Source: Nepenthes gracilis
Taxonomy: Eukaryota; Streptophyta; Magnoliopsida; Caryophyllales; Nepenthaceae
Length of the DNA: 64,000 nt
Reading direction: 5' to 3'
Assembly (NCBI GenBank): GCA_033239525.1
Contig: BSYO01000015.1
Span: 17,793,713-17,857,712 of the forward strand
Shown here: positions 47,688-59,543 of the stretch, piece by piece
How the letters are laid out: each line of letters begins with the position of its first letter
Position numbering within the stretch: the stretch's first letter is position 1
Notes under the pieces: model-generated
Told to the model about the DNA's origin: nothing
Seen by the model: only the letters and a program-made list of their open reading frames with translations
Databases searched by the model: none
Translations under genes and position numbers: made by a program

Positions 47688-49617
47688 CAAGAAAACACAC
47701 AAAAGACTTTATGATCGGCTGAAGTCCTGCAGCGAAAGGAACCCCGAGTACTCTCATGGTCTCTAAAGCACTTGGCGTGAACCGCAACCCGCCTTTGAGG
47801 TGGACTTCAGTAAATGGTAATGAAGCCATCCGGTAAGACGCCTCGTCCCGCGCCATGAATCACCATGGCCGTAGATTCGAAATCTTATATCGAGCCCGGG
47901 ATCTCCGAGAGCAACCGCCGCCATCAGAAACTTGATATCTCTAAGGGGCACCATCGATCTCGGGAAGTGAAGGCGGAAAAGCAAGAAAATTGGAGGAGGG
48001 AAGGCAACGCTAAGAGAAGAAAACGAAGGGCAAACATCGCTGCCTCCCAAATCATCAACAAAATGGTTCATCATGAGCCATCTAAGGAAAGAAAGGCCAT
48101 TTATAGGTTTGAAAATTTGAAAGGACGCCATCATTGCTTCGGCCACACGTTGCACAGCCCATTCAACAAGAGGGCATGATGACCTTTGCCTTCCCAAGGT
48201 GTACATGACCCATCTACCACGCATTTAATGCTCGGGCTGGCCACCTTCCCAAAACGATGGCTACGAATTGGAACTCCTTGGAAGAAGTTCTTATGACATT
48301 CCTTGATTTTGGTTGAGTCATCGTAATCAATCGATGACACAAGTTATCTCGACGCGAGTCTAAAATTGGAAGAAAACACACAAAGAGACTAAATACCTTG
48401 CCGCCATCACTCCTCGCGAAAGGAATCCGATACGCGCGATCCTAGCATTCTCATGGAAAAGCCATCTCGAGGTGGACTTCAGAAATGGTGAAGCCATCTC
48501 GGAGGGTGATGGACATGCCAAATCACTGCGGAGATCTCGAACCTTTGTACGGGGGCTAGTATTGGGTTCGACACCCGGGTCCCTAAAAGAATGGGTAAGG
48601 GACGAAAGAAACTTCAGAACCATGAGGAAAGAAATCATTTATAGGTTTGAAAATTCTAAGACGCTATCAAGAGGTGCTACACGCTTTCGCAAGAGGCATG
48701 ATGACTTTGCCTTCCCAAGGACATTCACCACGCATGAGCCCAAAAGCCTTTACCTTGACTCAAAGAATGCAGCTTAGCGATCGAGAACTTTCGATTCTAA
48801 AATCTGGCCAATGACGAACAAGAGCGCGATATGGCATCTAGTCCAAGGATTCATCCAAAGGCCAGAAGGTCGATCTCGAAGGACGAGGACTCTCCCTAAA
48901 AGAATGTCCGAGAATGCCATTCTAAGTCACGCTTGTCCAAGACCTCATAGGAACACGACAACCCATGCGCCAACGCCACCGTAGTCAAGAATAAACCCTC
49001 CGTCCGGAGAACATGCCTTGTCACTAAGACCGAGATTCTGACAAAGGCTAATCACGCTACCAAGGAACACGCAACCTACGCGTTAGCATCAAATCCCTAA
49101 CATGCCTTGTCACTAAGACACCGATAAAGATGCCAATTGCGTTGGTGCCTAGCTTCTTGCACACGATGTCATGTCGCAAGATAGGTGGTTAGCCTCCTTG
49201 TAGGCACCAACAGCCACGTGGACATTTCCAACAGACACGTGGACATTTCCAACAGCTAGATTTCTCTATAAATACCTAGCTGGAGCTCTCATTGAAGGGG
49301 ACCCTTTTTGGGGGCAAATTCCTCCCTCTTCTACAACAAAAAGAGAACCAAGAAAGCCAGAAAAACTCCAAAAAAGGGGAACCCCAAAAGAGATAGGCCA
49401 GCAAGTGAAAGAAAGGGAAGAAATCCCCAAAAGCTTGGACTTTGTATGAATCTTACACATAGTGAAGCATTTGAAAAGGCCCAGGGCCTCGTGGTTTTTT
49501 CCTCCTCATTTAAGGGGAGGTTTTCCACGTAAAAATCCGGACTCAATCTCTCTCTCTCTCCAACTCCAAACCTCGATACTTGTGTTGCTCTGGACCCCCG
49601 AAAACCGGGACGCAACA
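47688..49617 (+). mobile_element. 5'-truncated LTR-derived block between two long direct duplications
   Basis: GC-rich, non-coding, 1,930 bp. The right end is a typical LTR end (CTCAATCTCTCTCTCTC leader, then GGGACGCAACA at 49617), and it has a tandem G-box and TATAAATACC promoter. The left end begins inside the element (AAGAAAACACACAAAAGAC) with no TG terminus. The first 680 bp are related to what follows: AAGAAAACACACAAAGAGAC and GAGGTGGACTTCAG recur near 48,369 and 48,470, as do CATTTATAGGTTTGAAAAT and GCCTTCCCAAGG. Open frames are shadows of biased sequence. Confidence 0.65.
49215..49274 (+). promoter_or_regulatory. LTR promoter with duplicated G-box and TATA box
   Basis: A 21-bp unit containing CACGTGGACATTTCCAACAG is present twice (G-box cores 49215-49220 and 49236-49241). 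TATAAATA follows at 49267-49274, 31 bp after the second core. Confidence 0.6.
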
Positions 49618-51118
49618 GGAAGGTTTAATATTGTGATGATTTAAATTCTGGTTGATTCTTTTTCTTACAGGTTTAATTAGTTTTTGAGAAAATTTTATTA
49701 TTATTCTAAGATCAAATAAGATTAGTTCGATTAACTATTGTGTATACTTTGATTTGTGATCTTTCACTGCTTTGGAATTTGGTTTGTTCACACTCAACCC
49801 GATTTTGGGCTTTTTAATCAGATTTTAGTAAATTTTAAATAAAAAAAGATTGATTTTGGGACATAGCAACGATGGCATATAACCATTTCTTTACAATGAT
49901 CGCATGACCATTGAACATAGAGAAGAGGTGGGGGAGGGGAGGCAAAGTAGGGCAACGGTTACATGATCGTTGCTCCCCTATTATATTAAAATATACTAAA
50001 AATATTATAAATAAACCTTTTTTTCACGCACTCATGTATACTCTAATCTCTCTTTATTCTCTATTATTTTTTAGTATAATAAATAATATTATTATGATAC
50101 TTATTAATATATTTATATTATTTTTATTAATATTCAATTAATACACTAAAAGGATTATATGATATATTCAGTGTGGAAGCTGACCAACATTTCTATTGGC
50201 AAATAGGGGGTTTCAAGTCTATGACTAAGTATTTCTTGAGTTGTAATTGCTATCTTATTTGATTCAATCACTATAACTATTTTTCAAATTAGATCATTTT
50301 TATTTCTTTTTCAAAGACATACTAAGTTGTTTCAACTTTTATAAGTTAATTATTGTAAGGTATGAATTCTGAATTTTAAAATTTAATCATGATTAATTAA
50401 GTTCAAATAAGAAGTTGAAATAAAAAAGGATTATGTGGGTCAAAGTTAAAATTGGATCGGCATTTGACATATATACATGTGTATCTTGAGCAGAGAGATC
50501 GTACCCAATGAATGTCTGACCGGAACTCGAGTACACTTTTCAATGTATACGTACTTAATATACACCTAAGAGATATTCAAGCGTTAAGGTAGAATATCAA
50601 TGTTTGACGTATTCCCAAAGTTCTTACCAAAAAAAAAAAAAAATAGTGTTCCCAAAGCAGCGATTGTGTGCCCCCTTATTTGGTCACGATGCCTGAAGTA
50701 TGCTTGACGCACGCTCGTACACTAGTCTACTATATATATTATATTTGACTAATTTTTAGTTATTTTTTACTAAATTTTGAGAGAAAAGAGAGAATGAGAA
50801 GAGAAGAAGAAAGAGAAAGAGATAGACGAAGTTAGAGAAGCCAAATTTAACTGGATCAAAATAATATTTTGGTAATTTGAAGTTAAAGTAAGTGTATTAT
50901 AAGCCTTTTTTTTCTTGTTGCTGAATTATATTCATTTATTTAACTATTTATTATTTTAAATACTCATAAATGATATATTTTTATAGTTAAGATAATGATA
51001 TTTCACATGTATGAATTCTTATTTTTATTCTTTGTAATTTTTGTAAAAATCATATTCTAAGTTCATATACTTTATATTATTAAATTATTTTCTTATAATT
51101 GTAATGCATTTATATATT
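49618..51118 (+). repeat. Right copy of the large direct duplication (about 1,500 bp)
   Basis: Begins exactly where the LTR end CAACA stops and follows 45,798-47,687 collinearly. It lacks most of the extra GC-richer segments of the left copy. Confidence 0.88.
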
Positions 51119-51199
51119 AAATTTATGATTAAATGACTCTTATATATTTTAAATTCATATATAATATTTTATAAATTTAAATTTACTAAATATATAATT

Positions 51200-52060
51200 T
51201 GTATGTTCTAAAATTTCTTAAAATTGCCTTACATATTTGCTTATGGAGATGAGTTGCTGATTTTTCTATACTAACTTATCAAGAATAATTATATATGTTT
51301 AAAAGATTATATAATTTAACTTTATATGTTTTAAATTTAAGCATGTTAAGTTTCTACGGAATTTAAAGTATTGTATGATAAGAAATTTAAAAAATTTTTA
51401 TAATTTATTAAAAAATTAAGAACATTTTATTTGAAATGAGAAAATATAAGAATTGTGTAAAATTATATAGAATTTTTTTTTTTATTTAAGTATTAGACCA
51501 TTGTAAAATATTTAGTGATAGTATATTATAGTATGCCTCAATATATTATAATCGTGATCGAGGATTGAACTTATCATTTTATTATAAAAGCGATTTTTAG
51601 TCCCATTTCTGATGTGATAAGAGATAACGACCTAATCGCTTAATTTTGAATCGCTAAAGGCGCCTGATTATCCCTAAAATAAATAAAGCTTTTTAATTTT
51701 GATTATCATCCCCTTGCCCAATTTTTTAGATCCCCCTGGTATTTAATCTCAAAAAATTTACATATTTTAAATTTTTATACAATAATTTAAATAAGAATAG
51801 AAAAAGAGTTTAAAAAGTTTTAAATTTTTCTTAAAATTACTTAAAATTTACATATGAATTTATAGAGATGATTTGCTGCATGTTTTTATGTACATTATAT
51901 GTTTAATTATGAAATGTTTAAAACCTTATTGAGTTCTTAGTTTTATATTTTTTTTTTTTAACCCCTTCAAATTAGCAAGTTTCTACGGAATGTTGGATAT
52001 TGTATGATAAGAAATTAAAGAAAATCTATAATTTATTAAAAAATTAAGAATATTTTATTT
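51200..52060 (+). repeat. Direct repeat, about 620-bp spacing
   Basis: AAGTTTCTACGGAAT, TATTGTATGATAAGAAATT and TTATTAAAAAATTAAGAA occur in order near 51,350-51,430 and 51,971-52,050. Both are preceded by CTTAAAATT-TACATAT and a GAGATGA-TTGCTG phrase (51,250 and 51,860). Confidence 0.7.
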
Positions 52061-55000
52061 AAATGATGATATATTTAGTTTCAAATCAATAAGTTATAAG
52101 TTTATGTTAGGCGAATTATAGTTTATAATCACAGTGAATAGAATTTAGTTTATTATGTATGGAGTAATTATAGATATACTTTATTTTGATAATTTTAATT
52201 ATATATTATGTTATATATGTATATGTGGGATGTGGATGAATAGTTTGCCATTTTTAGTGTGATAAATTGTCATGCTGTAATTTAATTTATTAATGGTCAT
52301 GTTCAAATATCTTTTAGTTGGCATCATTTTAAAGTTAATTGAGTCTATTTTGTTTTGAAGAATCTTAATAATATATTTGTTAGGTTTAGTATGGGACGTG
52401 ACAATTATTAATTGTGATACATTATTTTATAATTTTTATAGTGAAGAAAGATGAAAAAATTATTATGATACTCTTATAAAGGTTATATTATATATACACA
52501 CTGATAATGGCTATAAAATATTAGAATTACAACTTTCTTTAAGTATCACTACTACTTTTTCTTCTAGGTCTAGTTGACCCTTAGAAAACGTTTTGATAAT
52601 ATGTGGTAACTTTTTAAAATTAAATTAATTAACAATTATGAATAAGTCGTTCATAAAAAAAATTTAAAAAGATAATACATATAAATGTTCTAATTTACTT
52701 ATAACTAAATTTTATAAAAAATATAAAAGAAATTATTCTCAATATAAGCTAAAATTAATCTTTTAATTGTAGGGTTTTTTTACAAAAAATTATTTAAAAA
52801 AACAAAACTTTTATTTTAGTTAGAGATATTTTCTCATAGTAGATGAGTACAAATTCAAAATATATTTGCAAAAATACTTGCAACTAAAGTATATAAAAAT
52901 ATCTTAACATACCGTTAAATATGAGACTATTTATTATATTTATAATTTAAATAAAAATTAATTTTAAAATTAATACACATAAAATTATTTTTTCAACTAT
53001 TGATATATAATTATCACGTAATAACTTATTTTATATTTATATTATAACATATTAGATTTTAGAAAATTAGAAGTAAAAAATTATTAGTTTCAAAATTTTT
53101 TATAATTCTTTATGCAATTAATGCTATTATTTAATAAGATTTTTCTATTACTTTTACCAATATTTTAAATAATAATTTTGCTAATTATTTATTTAATAAT
53201 AATTTTTAATTTTAAATAGTAAATTATTTTATATAAAATATATATGCTATATTGTCAACCTTTGTGTTAAAAATATTTTATAATTTATTTTTTTATATAA
53301 TAAAAATAAAAAATATTAATTTATTTATTAAAATATTTTCTTTTCAAGAATAATAGTTTAAGATGCTGTCCCAACAAATCAAGTTGAATAATAAGAAGAT
53401 GAAGATTGATAGTCTAAGATGGTATAACTTCACATATTAGATGTTAGAGATCGTATATTTTTTTTTATTTTATTTTAATCATCTTTTAAAATAAAAATAT
53501 CACAACTTGATTGTGAATATAGTTTGAAAAATGATAGAAATATTTAAAATTTTTTTAAAAATATTTTATTTTATCACTAAAAAATTTGTGGATACCATTG
53601 CACAACTCAAAATCTATGATTGAACCAATTATTATCATTTACTAACAATATTGCACCTTTTTAAAATGATTATAATTTTTTTTCTAAATTATACCGATAA
53701 TGGTGATAAATATATTATATAAAATTTAAATAAATAAATTTAAGTAAATATTAAAATAATTAAAAATATCATATTTATTAAATTTATATTTAATTATATT
53801 ATTTAATTTTTTTTAAATATTAGATAAATTCGCCAACACTAGCCTACCTCATAAGAATTATTGACCCATATATAAATTTAGGTGAGGTATATATTTATCT
53901 TAAAATATTCTATACTAATATGAGGATGACCAATAATATTAAAAAAAGACTCATATTTATCACAACCTGTATAAAGTGTGTAGCTTGTATGCACCATAAT
54001 CAATACTAAATTTATACACTCTAGTAAAAAAGCAAACAGCTGTAGAGATAGTCGACGAGATTTGCCATCTTTCGTATAGGTTTAACGTGGAATACAATCA
54101 GTTAGTAAAAATATAATACAAATTAAACATCTTCGCTACTTACAGCTAACCACGTTTTCAATATCCTAAGTAGTAGATTTGAGTTTTAAATTTTACATTG
54201 GTGAAAAACTAATGAATAACTTTTTCATATCGACATTCAAGCTACGAGATTTCTTAACCTTACCAATAAATATGATATCGTTAGAGTCAACTTTTAACAT
54301 TGGGGGTCAAATAATTGACGAAAAAATAATCAGAATGAGACAATAGACTATTAAATGTATAGAATTAGTTAGATATAAAAATTCACGTTAGAAATCTAAT
54401 GATTTTAAATTTTAAAAACAACTCTAAAAACTAGTAAAAATATAAGTAAAATATAAAAATAAGTAAGTTATTATTAGATATATTTTGTTCTACTTTTATA
54501 AATTATAATATTAAAAATATTCAATAAAATAAATAAAATATAGTATATATTTTATAATATATTATATAATTTTAATTTTTTACTATTTTTTATACTAAGA
54601 TCACGTATCGTTTCGGCATAGCACATTGACATACATATATCCCGAATAAATAAGTTATATCGGATCGACACAACCCATTTAACACCAGAAGGGAAATTAA
54701 TTAAATATCTAATCTTGCTTAACATTGTCTTTGAAATATTTTCCTAAATACTAAGCAATTACTATAAATTTTAATTAATAATTAAATTTGATATTTAATG
54801 AAAATATTGTCTATTATTAAATAATTATCCGCATGATAAGTCTAACGTCCATTAGGAGCTCAAATTCCTTCGCTAAAATTCTACGAAGGCTTTGCCGATT
54901 TGTTAAGGTCGTCTTGTCTTCTTAATTGTTTTGTTTTGTTTTTTTTTTTTTAACGAAATAAGTTTATGAATAAAAAATAAATAACAAAATTATTTTGTAT

Positions 55001-55625
55001 TTTAGTGCTTTTTTTTGGTTAAAATGGATAAATAAAATTATTTTTAAAAATAAGATAATAAATAATAATATTTATAAATGTTTAAAAATTATACCTATAG
55101 GAGATACAATGAAAAAATAATATGTTAGTTTATTCAAAATAAATGTGAATTATTTGTAGACAATAAACATAAAAGGATAGATAAATTTAAGAAAATATAT
55201 AATAATATGGTGGAGATTATTATTTTATTATTATTTATAATATATAATAATATAATAGTTTATAATAAGAAATATTTTAGGAAATTTTCTCAGAAAATTT
55301 GATTAAAATTAAAATTAAATTAAATTTAAATAAAAATTTATGACTATTAAATCAGACTGATTTGAAAGCCCATCTATTCAAATAAAAATTTATAATTATA
55401 TTTATTCATGATTAAAACCAATCCAATTTTAAATTAAGAACACATTAATGTTTTTAAATAATAATTTTTTTAGTTCACAATGTAAATAAAAAAAATTAGA
55501 GCATTTCTTTACTTTTAGGTATTTTTATTCAAAAATTTGTATTTATATAAAACGGTTGCCTAGAGATATAATACACAAACTAGAATATTATCTAAAATAA
55601 TTTTAAATGAAAATTAATTATATAA
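52061..55625. other. AT-rich intergenic DNA
   Basis: No gene, RNA or well-defined repeat that I can support; long A/T runs throughout. Confidence 0.4.
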
Positions 55626-55792
55626 AAACTTATTAATTAGATAAAATATAATTTGTTCAAATATTATTTTAAAACTTAGTATTTATTTTAAACCAAAAAA
55701 AAATTCATAATTCAACTGAATAATAAAATTAATTTATAAATGAACTTTATGATTTTTTGTTACCTTTCTCATCGTTTTCAAATGATTAAAAT
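55626..55792 (+). repeat. Left copy of a 165-bp direct duplication around an LTR block
   Basis: AAACTTATTAATTAGATAAA through TTTCAAATGATTAAAAT, nearly identical to 56,487-56,647. Confidence 0.92.
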
Positions 55793-56486
55793 ACATTTGG
55801 AGTCCCAGGACCTAAATTTAGAAAGACGGCTACTCTTCAGAAAGAAATCTACGGCCCATGAAAGGTCCAAAAGCCGACCGAAAGGTCAAATCTGGCCTCG
55901 ACGTGCGTATGGTCCAATCTGGGCAGAAGATGGCCGGGCCTGCAGTAGCATTTAATGTGATTCTTTGGGAAATTAGCGGCGATGGTGGCAGACAGGAAAT
56001 GGGCTGACATCGCGTTTCTATAAATACCTAAGAGGCGCCAACTAATCCCCTGGAAGAAGGAAATTTTTGGCTTCGCAATGCTCTGGCATGCCATCCACGC
56101 AAAAGGACAACCGCGTGAAATCGGTCCACAAGAGAAGAGCGCAAGAAGAGAACGGGCATTTTAGCTCCAGCAGTCCAACGGGAGAGACGCTATAAGAGCC
56201 CTCACACCCCCGAAGGAGAGGATCTTCGATCGGCTTCTTCAGATCTCTTCTTCATCTTCTATGGTTGAATACTAATCCTAAATCAAACCACCACCGCTGA
56301 TTTTTCACCCTTCACCATCTCAAGTAAGGGACAAACGGAACCGAGTATAAATCCTTTGCCGTCCAGCAAGCTCACTCATCCCACGTCACTTTGTGTTGCT
56401 CCAACTCTTCCGCCAACGGAGCAGGCCTCCAAAATCCGCCCTCATTACATTCTCTCATACCATAACAGAGCATCTCTGACGCAACA
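55793..56486 (+). mobile_element. LTR-derived block between 165-bp direct duplications
   Basis: 694 bp, GC-rich, with TATAAATACC (56019-) and an LTR-like end CTGACGCAACA at 56486. The left end (ACATTTGGAGTCCC) has no TG terminus, so the LTR appears 5'-truncated. Right after CAACA a second copy of the left flank begins. No coding content. Confidence 0.7.
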
Positions 56487-56647
56487 AAACTTATTAATTA
56501 GATAAAATATAATTTGTTCAAATATTATTTTAAAACTTAGTATTTATTTTAAAAAAAATTTATAATTCAACTGAATAATAAAATTAATCTATGAATGAAC
56601 TTTATGATTTTTTGTTACCTTTCTCATCGGTTTCAAATGATTAAAAT
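56487..56647 (+). repeat. Right copy of the 165-bp direct duplication
   Basis: Starts immediately after the LTR end and matches 55,626-55,792 with few changes, including TTATGATTTTTTGTTACC. Confidence 0.92.
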
Positions 56648-56649
56648 CT

Positions 56650-57410
56650 ATCCTTATAAAATAAAAAATAAATAAAATAAAATATATTAATTTCTTTTTT
56701 AATTTATGTTATTTAATTTTAAAATAACCTTAACTATCAAAAATATTAAAAAATCTATTATTTAAGACGAACATAATAAATGGCCGTGATATATGTTGAG
56801 TTGTTTGATACGCATTAGTGATCCAAATGGTTCACCTAAAAACCAACGCATGAATGTGCCATCATGAAGATTTTACCTTGAAAATAAACACGAAAATAGA
56901 ATAGTTTAATAATTTTTATATCTGCATGAATACCAAGGAGAACAGGGGCGCTGTGACGATAGAAGCATCGAAGTGTGTATAACATATATACAACAGCCGT
57001 CAAATCAAGATCCAATGATTGTCATTTTTTATATATTTTTATTTTTTATAAAATAATATTTTTTTATTTTAATAAAAAAAAACAGCCATCAAATTTTAAT
57101 CTAACGGCTACCATCAAGTACTGTACGCACCATAACCCTTCTCTTGTTGCAGCTCCCCAAAAACCATCTTCAAGAGGGGGAAAAATGCTAAAAAAATGAC
57201 ACCCATGATATTTTTAATACCCTAATTTCAAAGAAGAATATTATCTATATGTCTATTTATATACGCACTTATATTTAAATCGTTAATTTTAATGTGGAAA
57301 CAGAAAGACAGGAGAAAGTAAAAATTAAAGTATAATAAGACTTACACTTATTTTTAATAGTTTCACTACAAATGAATATATAAATAGTATTTCTCATTTC
57401 AAAGACAAAT
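56650..57410. other. AT-rich intergenic DNA
   Basis: No gene supported. A short frame at 56975-57199 is low-complexity and has no domain. Confidence 0.35.
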
Positions 57411-57417
57411 TTGTGCG

Positions 57418-58095
57418 TTAGTGAAGGCTTGAAGAAGCTCCCGTCCCCCCATTACAAGACGACCTATAGAATTGCAGGCGACATGACCGTGACACAATGA
57501 AACTGTAATATAATATGCATGGCTTTAAATACAGGCTGCTGCGTGCATCGTGATCATTATGACACAGTGTCGACGACTCGCCGAGCTGCAGACTGACACT
57601 CCATGGCACTACCACACTGATGTAAAAACATCGAGTTGATCCCATGTGAGGGCTTGAAGAGCGTATTGCCCTACCCTACTAATAGTCCCTCAAATGATTC
57701 GACTGGCCTTTTTCAGATCACGAGTCAAGCGACAAGGATGCAGAATTACCTTGTAATTGCAGGTAACCAAGAGCAGTTTATATCCCGGTGGGATGCGCAC
57801 AACCGAAACACTCAGGCTATCAGCATAATCTGTGATGGATTAGGAGCGATTCAGCTTCGTCTTCCGAGATTCTACCCTTGGCAGCCATGTGATCATTGAG
57901 TCGACTATGCGACCTAAACCAAGAATTAGGAGACATAGCAAATGAAAGACTGGGTGCTGAATTGTACATGCAACAAATGCTGATTATCGCTTGTTGGCTG
58001 ACTATGCCATCAGTCGAGGATGATAAAGTGTTATGAGGGTAGTGGTACCACTTAGCCTCATGAGCATGGAGAGAAATATCAGTGTTGACTATCAA
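57418..58095 (-). other. Exon-like, balanced-composition segment, unassigned
   Basis: Composition differs from the AT-rich surroundings, and minus-strand frames contain protein-like stretches (for example HMAAKGRISEDEAESLLIHH at about 57,835-57,900), but frames switch and I recognise no family. A phrase GTGA(A/G)GGCTTGAAGA occurs at 57,420 and 57,646. It may be 3' exons or UTR of the minus-strand gene to the right, or a gene fragment. Confidence 0.25.
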
Positions 58096-58099
58096 GGCC

Positions 58100-58325
58100 C
58101 CATACCATTATTATCCGATATTGTGAAAAAATTGTGATGTTGCTACTGGATCGGTGATATATTAACTAATATACCAATCATTTAAAATATCACCGAGATA
58201 TCCCGATATATTGGTTGATATTTGCCCTACAATTTTGATTCACAAAAATAAAGTTTATGTCCGATACATTTTATACTGATAAGTATCACCGGTATAGCTG
58301 ATACTGCTGATATTTTCATCCATAC
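58100..58325 (+). repeat. GATATATC-rich short element, copy 1
   Basis: Dense GATAT, ATCACCG and CGATA motifs (for example GATATCCCGATATATTGG), ending GATACTGCTGATATTTTCATC. The same style of sequence occurs three more times in the next 2.5 kb. Confidence 0.6.
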
Positions 58326-58629
58326 TCAGATCTATTAAACTAGAAAATGCAGCCAACACCATTTCTACCCAAAGAAGAGCACTATGTATCATCTATAATT
58401 GTTCTCTTTATCCTTTCTTGCATCGATGATGATTGCCTACAACAATACACCCAAAAAAAGACAGCAATTGCTAACCTAATATGGGTTATCTAAATACAAG
58501 AATGGTATGAAAGAAATGGGATGAAGGAAACGAAAGCTTCTTCCCCTACAAAGGACAAGTATGCATAAAGCACCTTTTCCTGGCAAAGATATGCATTAAA
58601 AGAGGTTTGCTCATCCAGTCAGGTCACGG

Positions 58630-58815
58630 ATGAATACATCAGTATCTGCTTTGGTCATAGTGATATTTATATTAGACATATCGAACAATACATATCGATA
58701 TTAGTTATATCGGAAGAAAAAATGGTGGAAAATAACTGTGTTAGGAAGCCTAATAATGATATATATTGGCCAAAATTTACAATATCAGTTGATATTCTCA
58801 TCAATGAATCATCCT
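58630..58815 (-). repeat. GATATATC-rich short element, copy 2 (opposite orientation)
   Basis: Starts ATGAATACATCAGTATC, the reverse complement style of the end of copy 1, with CATATCGATATTAG and ATATCAGTTGATATTC inside. Confidence 0.5.
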
Positions 58816-59084
58816 AAGAAGTTAAATTTATATATATATCATGAGCAACAGACAAAATTATTTTGCATTTTTATGACCCTGTAACAAAATAAATGCACTT
58901 TCAATTCATTGTTGCACAACAACTCCAACAGAATGATTCTCATTCTCCCAGACTATTCCCAACAACATTGAATATGACGGTCCATTTTCCTTGTATATAT
59001 ACAAACTATGGTACGAACTAAAGATTCAATTATTGGTAAAGTGGTACCCTTGTGAATGTAAGAAAATCAAACCACTACACCATG

Positions 59085-59315
59085 AATGAAAATATCGGTA
59101 TCCATTGTGGTCATATTGGCATTTATCGTATCAAACTTTTTTTTTTTTTTTTGGCTAATTCGAATGTGGAGGGACATTTCTGATGATATGACGGAAAATA
59201 TAGGTGTATCATCCAATATTTAGTATATTCACAAATATATCACCAATATTGTGACATATGGCAATGCGTGACAGTATCGGAAAATATTAGTATCTGAAGG
59301 GCCCCATACTGATAT
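59085..59315 (-). repeat. GATATATC-rich short element, copy 3 (opposite orientation)
   Basis: Starts ATGAAAATATCGGTATCC and contains ATATATCACCAATATTGTG; interrupted by a T run (59,142-59,152). Confidence 0.5.
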
Positions 59316-59441
59316 CTCATTCCATGACACAAACACATAGTTAGACTAAATCTAGGATGCTACTTATGTCTGTTCTTAATTTCTATAAAAAAAATACTAT
59401 CTTAAGTACCTGTGTTGAGTGCATTGTGCGTGCCTTTACTC

Positions 59442-59543
59442 TCATTTCCACAACTTCACACAGCGGTCACCACTAGTTGAGACAATTAATCCAGCGCAAG
59501 GTGAATCTGCCAACGCCACAATAAAGCCATCATGCACTCGATT
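59442..59543 (-). CDS. Terminal exon with WD40 signature
   Basis: 33 codons plus TGA (59442-59444). The upstream frame meets a stop (TAG) just before the acceptor, which places the exon start at 59543 or 59546. The LIVSTSGDRCVKLWK string is the end of a WD40 repeat; ending the protein directly after the tryptophan motif is common in WD40 proteins with a C-terminal propeller. Confidence 0.7.
   Translation of the reverse strand, partial: NRVHDGFIVALADSPCAGLIVSTSGDRCVKLWK

Noticed and set aside
47763..48224. 153-codon minus-strand frame
   Set aside because: It lies inside the LTR-derived block, overlaps plus-strand frames, and its internal repeats explain the open length.
45798..51118. Interpretation as an ordinary LTR retrotransposon with the two copies as LTRs
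   Set aside because: No TG/CA termini at the copy ends, no primer site next to the left copy, and the middle block ends in the 3' terminus of a different LTR family. Kept only as an alternative in the findings.
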